From: Rhizorhapis sp. SPR117 | Lineage (GTDB): Bacteria; Pseudomonadota; Alphaproteobacteria; Sphingomonadales; Sphingomonadaceae | Reading direction: 5' to 3' | Assembly: GCF_021742065.1 (NCBI RefSeq) | Contig: NZ_JAKKIE010000001.1 | Span: 1 to 64,000, forward strand | DNA length: 64,000 bases | Part shown: positions 52,737 to 60,198 of the stretch, piece after piece | Layout of the letters: every line of letters starts with the position of its first letter | Numbering within the stretch: the stretch's first letter is position 1 | Made by a program: the position numbers and the translations under genes | The notes under the pieces: model-generated | The model's database searches: none | Told to the model about the DNA's origin: nothing | What the model saw: the letters and a program-made list of their open reading frames with translations, nothing else

Positions 52737-53135
52737 TGAGTCCTCGTGATGTATGAAACATCTAATTGCAATCCTACCTCTCATATGTGCGATATGCTAG
52801 ATGAAATTCCGCAGCCAACCCCTCCGCTGATGGTGCCAACGCCAAAGGAATTTCCAGTCATGTCCGCGTTGTTCTGATATGGGCAGGTTCCAGGCGGCGC
52901 CGGAGGCAGGGTCAGGCGCGTGTTTGAGCTGATCCTGGGCATGGCACAACGGAACTTCCAGCAGATCCAGACCTCACTTTCGCAAACCCGGCCGAGTGGG
53001 GCGGCACTCGTGAGGAGGCAGAGACGGCTTTGAAGGCCTGCTCGATCGGCATTGGGCCTGAAAATACCCATTTGATCGTCAGAATCATTGAAATGAAATG
53101 CAGATAGGTGCATATATCAAGCAAGGAGTGCACTC
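52737..53135. other. Region between the SulP operon and the toxin-antitoxin pair
   Basis: About 400 bases with no convincing gene. A + strand reading MLDEIPQPTPPLMVPTPKEF is short and may be a remnant. It holds divergent promoters. GTGCA-N16-TGCAC at 53108-53133 directly before the antitoxin ATG may be its autoregulatory operator. Confidence 0.45.
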
Positions 53136-53486
53136 ATGCTTGCTGCTTTTCTAGATGACATTCGTGACGGCGACCTGATCGCACCGCGCCGCATGGCGGA
53201 GCGCTTGCGACTGCCGATGACGCGCCTGTCGCGGATTGCCCACCTCAATCGCAACACGATGACGGCGCATCCTGACAGTCCTGCCGTGCAGGCCAAGCTG
53301 GGAGAAATTGCGCGCATCATCACTCGCGCCGCCGAGCTTGCAGGCGATGAGGGCAGGGCGATCATCTGGTTCCGCCACCAGCCTATCCCCGGCTTTGGCA
53401 AGACGGCCGAGGAACTGGTAGAAGAGGGCAAGGCCGAGGCGGTATTGTGGACGCTCGATAGCATGGACGAGGGCGTTTATTCCTGA
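53136..53486 (+). CDS. Xre/MbcA/ParS-type antitoxin
   Basis: A 116-residue antitoxin. The C-terminal part (EEGRAIIWFRHQPIPGFGKTAEELVEEG-like, here RAIIWFRHQPIPGFGKTAEELVEEG) is the toxin-binding fold of Xre/MbcA/ParS antitoxins; the N-terminal part (ERLRLPMTRLSRIAHLNRNTMTAHPD) is a small HTH-like region that can bind the operon promoter. AGGAG precedes the ATG. The stop overlaps the RES toxin start at 53486. It neutralises the RES toxin in trans. Confidence 0.9.
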   Translation: MLAAFLDDIRDGDLIAPRRMAERLRLPMTRLSRIAHLNRNTMTAHPDSPAVQAKLGEIARIITRAAELAGDEGRAIIWFRHQPIPGFGKTAEELVEEGKAEAVLWTLDSMDEGVYS

Positions 53487-53995
53487 TGACATCGCTGGCG
53501 CCGCTGCAGGGTCGCTACTGGCGAATGCTTGGCGTGCGCTGGCAGCGCCGCCCACTCGAAAGCGGATCACACCGGACTGGCGGCCGCTGGAACCCCATGG
53601 GCATGCCCGCACTCTACCTCTCCGCGGACTATGTGACTGCGATAGTCGAGATGCATCAGGAGCTCGTGCGCCCCGGCACGCTGGCCGCCTATGATGTTAC
53701 CGCCAACGCCATTGCCGATCTGCGCGGGACAGATCCGGCGATCACCGAATGCTTATGGCGACAGATATTCATGGTGGAGAAGGGCATTCCTCCCAGTTGG
53801 AAGCTCGCAGAGGAATTGACCCTTGCGGGTGCCGAGGGTGCGTTGGTTCCGTCTGTCCAGAACAAGGGTGGCACGAACCTTGTCTTGTGGAAGTGGCACG
53901 ATGCCGGGGCAGAGGCCGAAACAGCGACAAGGGAGGGGGCTGCCCTGTCGTTGCTCGATCCCGAAGATGCACTAGCTGCTTGGGACCGGAATTGA
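53486..53995 (+). CDS. RES domain toxin
   Basis: A 169-residue RES-family toxin: YWRMLGVRWQRRPLESGSHRTGGRWNP holds the conserved Arg and the GGRWNP motif, ALYLSADYVTAIVEM holds the Glu, and NKGGTNLVLW the C-terminal part. RES toxins destroy NAD+ in known relatives. The start overlaps the antitoxin stop. Length and motifs are complete, so it is probably functional. It marks the border between the metabolic block and the defence-like cluster. Confidence 0.92.
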   Translation: MTSLAPLQGRYWRMLGVRWQRRPLESGSHRTGGRWNPMGMPALYLSADYVTAIVEMHQELVRPGTLAAYDVTANAIADLRGTDPAITECLWRQIFMVEKGIPPSWKLAEELTLAGAEGALVPSVQNKGGTNLVLWKWHDAGAEAETATREGAALSLLDPEDALAAWDRN

Positions 53996-54696
53996 CGCAG
54001 TTGGATTGCAGGGGCCAGAAGGAATGCTTGTGCCGTTGCGACTGCTTGGCTTTGTCCGTGCCGAATTCTTCGAGACATTCTTAGGCAGGGGCTGCCAAAC
54101 GGATAGCGCTCCGCCGCCTTCAAGGGTGGCTGGCTTCCATTTTACCGGAATGCCGGTTTCAGCGAAATGCTGAAACACCATCGACGTTGAATGCCTCTCC
54201 GATTGCCCGCAATTCCGAAACAAAGATCCGTTTCTACAAAATTCGCTGGACAGTGAATATTGCCATACCGCCGGATATGCGAATCTTTGAGCTTGAGGAG
54301 CGCGAATTGCTGGAGGAGCTGTGCGGCGCCGTAGCAGCGTTGCCGGGCGCTTCCGTGCATCAGCGCGACGGAGATGAGCGTGTCGGCGCGCAATATGCCG
54401 TGACGACGGAGGCCGCAGCGCAGGCATATGCGCCGTACCTCTCCGCGATCTCGCAGCTCAAATGCCGGATGCAGGGCGGGCGGCTGCACAGCGAGGTCCT
54501 CTCGCGCCCAATGCTCGACTCGTATCGAAAGGCTGGAATCTCGGCGTCATCGAAGATGCCAGCAAGCACGACATCGCGGTGGGCAAGAGGATCGACGGCA
54601 TTGCCTATGCGCCGCCGGTCCAGGTCTATCTCGACCAACTTCCTCGCCGAACTCAACTGAAACCCGCCGCCACCGAGGGCGACACAAATCGATCAA
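53996..54696. pseudogene. Degenerate region, probable antitoxin-like gene remnant
   Basis: About 700 bases where no frame is coherent. A + strand frame from 54187 reads sensibly for about 100 codons (RIFELEERELLEELCGAVAAL ... MQGGRLHSEVLSRPMLDSY), then another frame reads GVIEDASKHDIAVGKRIDGI and APPVQVYLDQLP. The last motif recalls the P-x-Q-x-YLDL tail of AbiEi-like antitoxins, from memory. A frameshifted, inactive gene is the best reading. Alternatives: shadow sequence of unknown origin. Confidence 0.35.
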
Positions 54697-55680
54697 TCAA
54701 GGCAGGGCTGGGAAGTCGGAGCGCGCATGACCCTCGACCAGCGCCCGCAACCCCGCCGGTTCCAGCACCTCGACCTTGTCGCCCCACTGATAGAGATGCC
54801 AGGCCATTTCCAGCCAGCCTGCGGCCTTGAACCGGACAATCAGACTGCCGTCGTCCCGATATTCGGCCGATTGGTTGGGATGGAACTGGAATTCCGCCGC
54901 GCGCGAGGCTGCGCCGGGAAGAAAACGCCAGACGACCTCGCCATATTGGGCGGGGTCCTGATAGGCGCCGAAGGCCTGCGCCGCATGATCGTTCAAGGAA
55001 AAGCCGGACTGGATGGGAAAACTTTCATCGAGACATTCGGCGCTATGAATGCGGTCCAGGCGAAAATGGCGAAGATTCTCGCCTCGGTCAGCCTGACGCG
55101 CAACGAGATAGCTGCGCAATCCCAGCAAGAGCCCATGCGGCTCGACCGTCCGGGTTTCTGCGTCGGTGTCGCCATAGACAATGCGCATCTTGAACGGTCC
55201 GCGCAGAGCTTCGATCAGAACGTCGGTCACCTCAGGCTTCATTGCGACCCTTGGACCTGGCCGCGCCACTTGGCCCAAAGCCGATAGGACCGCCTCCGCA
55301 TCGGCTTCGGACCGCAGTGCATCACGCGGGGACAGGCGCGTGATCAGGCTGTCTCTTAGATCTTCCAGCGCGCGGGCATGGCGAAGCCGGTTCTCGTCAC
55401 GGGCCGCGCGGGCGGCGATTTCCAGAGCCTCGATGGTGTTTTCCTGGCGCGGTTGCAGCCGCTCGGGGATGGGACTTTGGATCCGCCAGCGCCGGCGGCG
55501 ATCGTCATCTTCTACGACAACGACATTTGCGAAATTGTCCTCCAGCGCGCTGGTCATGCGCTGCGCCGTACGATGCGAAATGCCAAATTCCTGAGAGATT
55601 TCCTCAAGGCTGATGCCCAAGCGCCGCGAGGCGGCGAGCTGGGCGAGGCGCAGGAGATCGTTAGCCTTGGCGAAAGTCAT
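54697..55680 (-). CDS. WYL-domain transcriptional regulator
   Basis: A 327-residue regulator. A winged HTH (LGISLEEISQEFGISHRTAQRMTSAL) occupies residues 20-50; a WYL domain covers about 155-240 (MRIVYGDTDAETRTVEPHGLLLGLRSYLVARQADRGENLRHFRLDRI); a C-terminal WCX extension follows. WYL regulators (BrxR, CapW and relatives) often control phage-defence operons, sensing nucleic acid or nucleotides. It is divergent from the nuclease-helicase operon across 105 bases, with a palindrome-like operator candidate, so it most likely represses that operon. Start near 55680 is assumed. Confidence 0.9.
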   Translation of the reverse strand: MTFAKANDLLRLAQLAASRRLGISLEEISQEFGISHRTAQRMTSALEDNFANVVVVEDDDRRRRWRIQSPIPERLQPRQENTIEALEIAARAARDENRLRHARALEDLRDSLITRLSPRDALRSEADAEAVLSALGQVARPGPRVAMKPEVTDVLIEALRGPFKMRIVYGDTDAETRTVEPHGLLLGLRSYLVARQADRGENLRHFRLDRIHSAECLDESFPIQSGFSLNDHAAQAFGAYQDPAQYGEVVWRFLPGAASRAAEFQFHPNQSAEYRDDGSLIVRFKAAGWLEMAWHLYQWGDKVEVLEPAGLRALVEGHARSDFPALP

Positions 55681-55785
55681 TGCATGTCCATGTCACAGAT
55701 TGACACCCTCGCATGCTAAGGATCAGGGTAACGCCTGTCGAGGTGATTCCCTCGCGGGGGCGCAGGGCAAATCGAAGGGGGCCAA
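55681..55785. promoter_or_regulatory. Divergent promoter of the WYL regulator and defence-like operon
   Basis: The 105-base gap must contain both promoters. GGGTAACGCCT-GTCG-AGGTGATTCCC (55726-55751) is an imperfect palindrome (7 of 11 pairs) and a candidate WYL operator. TTGACA at 55700-55705 could be a -35 box but a good -10 is not obvious. Confidence 0.45.
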
Positions 55786-58700
55786 GTGAGGACGATCGGG
55801 AACACCATCCTGTTTTCAGCGACGGACCTAATGCGGTTCGTCGGCTGTGCGCATGCGACGGCGCTCGATCTTGCCTATATGCGCGGCGAGCCGCTCACCC
55901 CCCGGGAAGATACCGAGGATGCCGCGCTGCTTCAGAAACAGGGCGATGCCCATGAGGCCGCCCATTTGGTGACGCTGAAGGACGCGGGCCATGGAGTAGT
56001 CGAGATCGCGCGTGGCGACCTTGCACAGAACGCGGACGAGACGCGAGCGGCCCTGGCGCTGGGCTCGCAGATCATCTTCCAAGGGGCTTTTCTGGCTGAG
56101 CGGTGGGGTGGCTGGTCCGATTTTCTCGAGCGGGTCGAGCGACCATCATTGCTGGGGCCGTTCAGCTACGAAGTGACCGACACCAAGCTCAAGCGCAAAG
56201 CCCATCCCAAGCATGTGTTGCAGCTCGTGCTCTATTCCGACCTTTTGGCGGAGATTCAGGGCGTGATGCCGGAGCATGCCCATGTGCAGCTCGGCGATGG
56301 TACGCGCGCGACGCTGCGCTTGGCCGACTATGCCTATTATGCGCGCGGTGCGCGGGCGAAGCTCGAGGCCTTTGTTGCTTCCCCTCAACTGACGCGGCCG
56401 ATCCCTTGCGCGGATTGTTCGCTCTGCCGATGGGCCGATCATTGCGACGCCGCCCTCGCCAGCCAGGACAGCCTGTTCCAGGTCGCCAATATTACCCGCG
56501 GCCAAGTGAAGAAGTTGGAGGCGTCCGGCATCGAAACCATGGCCGGGCTTGCTCGGCATCACGGCCCGGTGCGCGGCGTTGCGAGTGCGACGGCGGAGAA
56601 ACTTGTCGGCCAGGCAAGATTGCAGCACGCGCGCAAAACCGGCGAACCCGCCTTCGAGTTGCGTCCGGCACAGCCAGGCAAAGGCTTTGACCTGCTCCCT
56701 CGGCCGCAGGCGGGCGATCTCTTCTACGACATCGAGGGCGACCCCCATTATGAGGGAGGCCTTGAATATCTGCACGGCGTGTGGGCCGATGATAGTTTCC
56801 ATGCCTTCTGGGCCCATGACCATGCCGCCGAAGCGCAAGCGCTCGAACGGCTGCTTGCCTTTTTTCGCGATCGGCTCACGGCTTATCCGGAGGCCCGCAT
56901 CTATCATTATGCGCCCTATGAGATCACCGCGCTGCGGCGTCTCACCACGCGCTATGGCATTGGCGAGGCCTTTCTCGACCGGCTCATGCGCGAACGGCGC
57001 TTTGTCGACCTCTATGCGGTCGTGCGCGGCGCGCTGATTGCTTCCGAACCGAGCTACTCCATCAAGGCACTGGAAGCCTTTTATGGCTTGAAGCGCGAGG
57101 GCGAGGTCAAGACGGCGGGCGGGTCGGTCGTTGCTTATGAAAATTGGCGCGAGACGGGCGATCAGCAAATCCTCGATGAGATCGAGGACTATAATCGGGT
57201 CGACTGCCAGTCGACCCAGCTTCTGCGCGATTGGCTAGTGGGCATCCGGCCCGATGGTCCCTGGCCCGTGCTGACACAAGACGCGGCCGAGCAGGAGGTG
57301 ATCGAAGACGAGGAAACGACGGCGCTGCGCGATCGCCTGGCGGCGTCCACTTTGGCCCCAGAACGTCAGGAATTGCTGTTTAATCTGGGGCTGTTCCACA
57401 AGCGTGAAGCCAAGCCTGCCCAGTGGACGGTTTTCGACAGCGCGGCGCGCGATGAGGAAGAGCTTGTCGACGATCTCGACGCCCTGGCGGGCCTCGAGGC
57501 GATATCCGGGATCGAACCCATCAAGCGCTCGGTGATGCGCACCTATCGCTTTCCGTCTCAGGAAACCAAATTGCGCGAAGGCGGCAAGGCCACTGTGCCC
57601 GGGATTGACGGGCCGCCGTCAACCGTTGCGATTGAGGCGCTGGATCGCGATGCGTGCACGATCACCTTGAAGGTCGGTGTGGCAAGGGCCGAACTGCTCG
57701 CCGATCGTCTGACCCTGCATCCGGATTGGCCGCTCGATACCAAGGTGTTGGCCGCAGCGGTTCGCGACGTCATCGAGGATCAATGCGGGCCGCGGCGCTT
57801 GTCTGCCGTCGATGATCTGCTGTCGGGCGCCGCCCCGCGTCTGAACGGCATTGACGGCGATATCCTCTGCGGCGGGGAACCGGTGGCGGGCGCCATTGCC
57901 GCGGCGCACGCCATGGACCAGACGTTGCTCCCGATCCAGGGGCCGCCGGGAACGGGCAAGACGCACGTCACGGCCCGGGTGATCCTGGCGCTGGTCAGAG
58001 CGGGACATCGGGTCGCCGTCGCCTCGAACAGCCATGAAGCGATCCGCAATGTCCTGCTCGGCTGCCTGCGTGCTCGCGAGGAAGAAGGTGGCACCTTTCC
58101 CGTGTCGTTTGCCCACAAAGTTTCCGGAGGCGATGATGGCTATGCCAGCGATTGTCCCGTTCACCGCGCCACGGCCAATGATGACCTGATCCTCGCCCGC
58201 GCCAATGTGGTCGGCGGCACGGCCTTCTTCTTCGCGCGCGATGAGAATGTGCAGCGCTTCGATTGGTTGTTTGTCGATGAGGCTGGACAAGTGGGCCTCG
58301 CCAACATGGTCGCCATGGGTCGTGCCGCGCGCAATATCGTGCTGGTCGGCGATCCGCGCCAGCTGCCTCAGGTCATCCAGGGCGCGCATCCTGCGCCCGC
58401 CAACCTGTCATGCCTGGAGTGGATGCTGGGCGAGCATGCCACCGTCCCGCCCGATCGGGGCATATTCCTTGCCGAGACCCGGCGGATGCATCCGGCAGTT
58501 TGCGACTTCATTTCAGACCAGGTCTACGAGGGACGCCTTGCCAGCCATAGCGATACCGAGCGCCAGAGGGTTACCGGAACGGCCTGGCCCACGGCCGGCG
58601 CATATTGGGTTTCGGTTGCTCATGCCGGTAATGCCCAGATTGCCGCCGAGGAAGTTGCGGCGATCGGAGCGGCAATCGAGAATCTCCTGCAAGGGAGCTG

Positions 58701-59085
58701 GACCGACAAGAACGGCGCCACGCGCCCTATCGGCCCCGGCGACATCATCGTCGTCGCCCCCTATAACGCACAGGTCAACGCGCTGCGGGCAGGGCTGCCG
58801 AGCAGCATCCGCGTCGGCACGGTCGACAAGTTCCAGGGCCAGGAGGCCCCTATATGCCTTGTCTCCATGACGGCATCCTCGGCCGACGAGACGGCCCGCG
58901 GCATGGAGTTTCTTTTTTCGCTCAACCGCATCAATGTCGCGGTCTCACGAGCTAAAGCGCTTGCGCTCGTTTTTGGCAGCGACCGCCTACGCGAGGCCAA
59001 CTGCACCAGCATCGAGCAGATGCGGCTCGTCAACACGCTCTGTGCCCTTCCGCCATTTTCTGCGCCTCTCAGTACGGGATCTTGA
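55786..59085 (+). CDS. RecB/Cas4-like nuclease - DEDD exonuclease-like - UPF1-like helicase fusion (TM0106-type)
   Basis: An 1099-residue fusion. Residues 1-230: Cas4/RecB-like PD-(D/E)XK nuclease with EVTDTKLKRKAHPKHVLQLVLY and the four-cysteine cluster CADCSLCRWADHC near 207-219. Residues 305-485: RNase H-fold DEDD exonuclease-like part, FYDIEGDPHYEGG and DYNRVDCQST. Residues 700-1090: superfamily-1 UPF1-like helicase, GPPGTGKTHV near 722, DEAGQVG near 831, TVDKFQGQEA and NVAVSRAK. It would process DNA or RNA-DNA. The GTG start at 55786 is the first good one; a spacing of 3 bases to the next gene shows an operon. Confidence 0.88.
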   Translation: MRTIGNTILFSATDLMRFVGCAHATALDLAYMRGEPLTPREDTEDAALLQKQGDAHEAAHLVTLKDAGHGVVEIARGDLAQNADETRAALALGSQIIFQGAFLAERWGGWSDFLERVERPSLLGPFSYEVTDTKLKRKAHPKHVLQLVLYSDLLAEIQGVMPEHAHVQLGDGTRATLRLADYAYYARGARAKLEAFVASPQLTRPIPCADCSLCRWADHCDAALASQDSLFQVANITRGQVKKLEASGIETMAGLARHHGPVRGVASATAEKLVGQARLQHARKTGEPAFELRPAQPGKGFDLLPRPQAGDLFYDIEGDPHYEGGLEYLHGVWADDSFHAFWAHDHAAEAQALERLLAFFRDRLTAYPEARIYHYAPYEITALRRLTTRYGIGEAFLDRLMRERRFVDLYAVVRGALIASEPSYSIKALEAFYGLKREGEVKTAGGSVVAYENWRETGDQQILDEIEDYNRVDCQSTQLLRDWLVGIRPDGPWPVLTQDAAEQEVIEDEETTALRDRLAASTLAPERQELLFNLGLFHKREAKPAQWTVFDSAARDEEELVDDLDALAGLEAISGIEPIKRSVMRTYRFPSQETKLREGGKATVPGIDGPPSTVAIEALDRDACTITLKVGVARAELLADRLTLHPDWPLDTKVLAAAVRDVIEDQCGPRRLSAVDDLLSGAAPRLNGIDGDILCGGEPVAGAIAAAHAMDQTLLPIQGPPGTGKTHVTARVILALVRAGHRVAVASNSHEAIRNVLLGCLRAREEEGGTFPVSFAHKVSGGDDGYASDCPVHRATANDDLILARANVVGGTAFFFARDENVQRFDWLFVDEAGQVGLANMVAMGRAARNIVLVGDPRQLPQVIQGAHPAPANLSCLEWMLGEHATVPPDRGIFLAETRRMHPAVCDFISDQVYEGRLASHSDTERQRVTGTAWPTAGAYWVSVAHAGNAQIAAEEVAAIGAAIENLLQGSWTDKNGATRPIGPGDIIVVAPYNAQVNALRAGLPSSIRVGTVDKFQGQEAPICLVSMTASSADETARGMEFLFSLNRINVAVSRAKALALVFGSDRLREANCTSIEQMRLVNTLCALPPFSAPLSTGS

Positions 59086-59088
59086 TCC

Positions 59089-60198
59089 ATGCGTTTCCTC
59101 CACACCGCTGACTGGCAGCTCGGCAAACCCTTCGGCCGGTTCGAGCCCGAGGTGCGCGCGGCGCTTGGCGAAGCGCGCTTCGACGCCATCGACCGGATCG
59201 GCGAGGTCGCTGCAGCCCAGCAGGTGGGGCATGTGATCGTCGCGGGCGACATCTTCGATACCGAAGGTCCCGAAGATAGGGTCATCGTCCAGGCAGTCTC
59301 GCGGATGCAGCGCTATCCCTGCCGCTGGTGGCTGCTCCCGGGTAATCATGACTATGCCCGCAACGGCGGTTTGTGGGACCGCGTCCGTCACAAAGCGTCG
59401 GACAATATCATCCTGCTCGCCGAACCCATCGCGCAGGAGATGGAAGCAGGGGTCTGGCTGCTACCCGCACCGCTCCTCCATCGTCACCATCTCGACGATC
59501 CGACCGAGTTGTTCGACAGCATGGAAACGCCAGGCGCGAAGCTGCGTATCGGCCTTGCACATGGCTCCATCCGCGATTTTACCGCGCGCGGCGAGACCAA
59601 GAACCAGATCGCACCCGATCGCGCGAAGCGGTCCAATCTCGACTATCTTGCGCTCGGTGATTGGCATGGCACGCTCAAGGTTGAGCCGCGCACATGGTAT
59701 GCCGGCACCCCCGAAACCGACGGTTTTCAGCGCGATGAGCCGGGCCATGCCCTGATGGTCGAGCTTACGCCGGGAGTGGAACCGAAGGTGCAACCCCTGC
59801 GCACCGGCCGCTTCCAATGGCTGCTCAGAGATTGGACCTTGCAGGACACGGCCGCCTTTTCGGCGGAGTGCGACGTGCTGCTCTCGGCTATCGATCCTGC
59901 GGCAACGCTGCTGCGCCTTTCGCTTGCAGGCATCACGAGCCTTGCCGACCGCGTCGAGATCCTGTCGCGGCTCGAAGATGACCTGCGGCATCGCCTCCGT
60001 TTCCTGGATGTCCGGGCGGACGATCTTGTCGGCCGGCCGGGCGAGCAGGACTTGGCGGATCTCAAGGTCGAGGGATTGCTCGGCATAGCGGCTGAGAAAC
60101 TCACCGAGACGATCGCAGCCGGCGGGACTGAAGCCATGTTAGCGCGGCGCGCAATGGAGCGGCTCTTTGTCGAATATCATCGGGGAGGCCAAGCATGA
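59089..60198 (+). CDS. SbcD/Mre11-like metallophosphoesterase
   Basis: A 369-residue calcineurin-like phosphoesterase of the SbcD/Mre11 type. Motifs are LHTADWQLGKPF (D-x-H motif with Gln in place of His), AGDIFDTEG, LPGNHDYARN, LAHGSIRDF and YLALGDWHG. It would cut DNA ends together with the ATPase encoded next. The Gln at the motif-1 histidine position also occurs, as I recall, in a subgroup of these proteins, so activity is not excluded. The start lies 3 bases after the previous stop, and its stop overlaps the next start by 4 bases. Confidence 0.88.
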   Translation: MRFLHTADWQLGKPFGRFEPEVRAALGEARFDAIDRIGEVAAAQQVGHVIVAGDIFDTEGPEDRVIVQAVSRMQRYPCRWWLLPGNHDYARNGGLWDRVRHKASDNIILLAEPIAQEMEAGVWLLPAPLLHRHHLDDPTELFDSMETPGAKLRIGLAHGSIRDFTARGETKNQIAPDRAKRSNLDYLALGDWHGTLKVEPRTWYAGTPETDGFQRDEPGHALMVELTPGVEPKVQPLRTGRFQWLLRDWTLQDTAAFSAECDVLLSAIDPAATLLRLSLAGITSLADRVEILSRLEDDLRHRLRFLDVRADDLVGRPGEQDLADLKVEGLLGIAAEKLTETIAAGGTEAMLARRAMERLFVEYHRGGQA

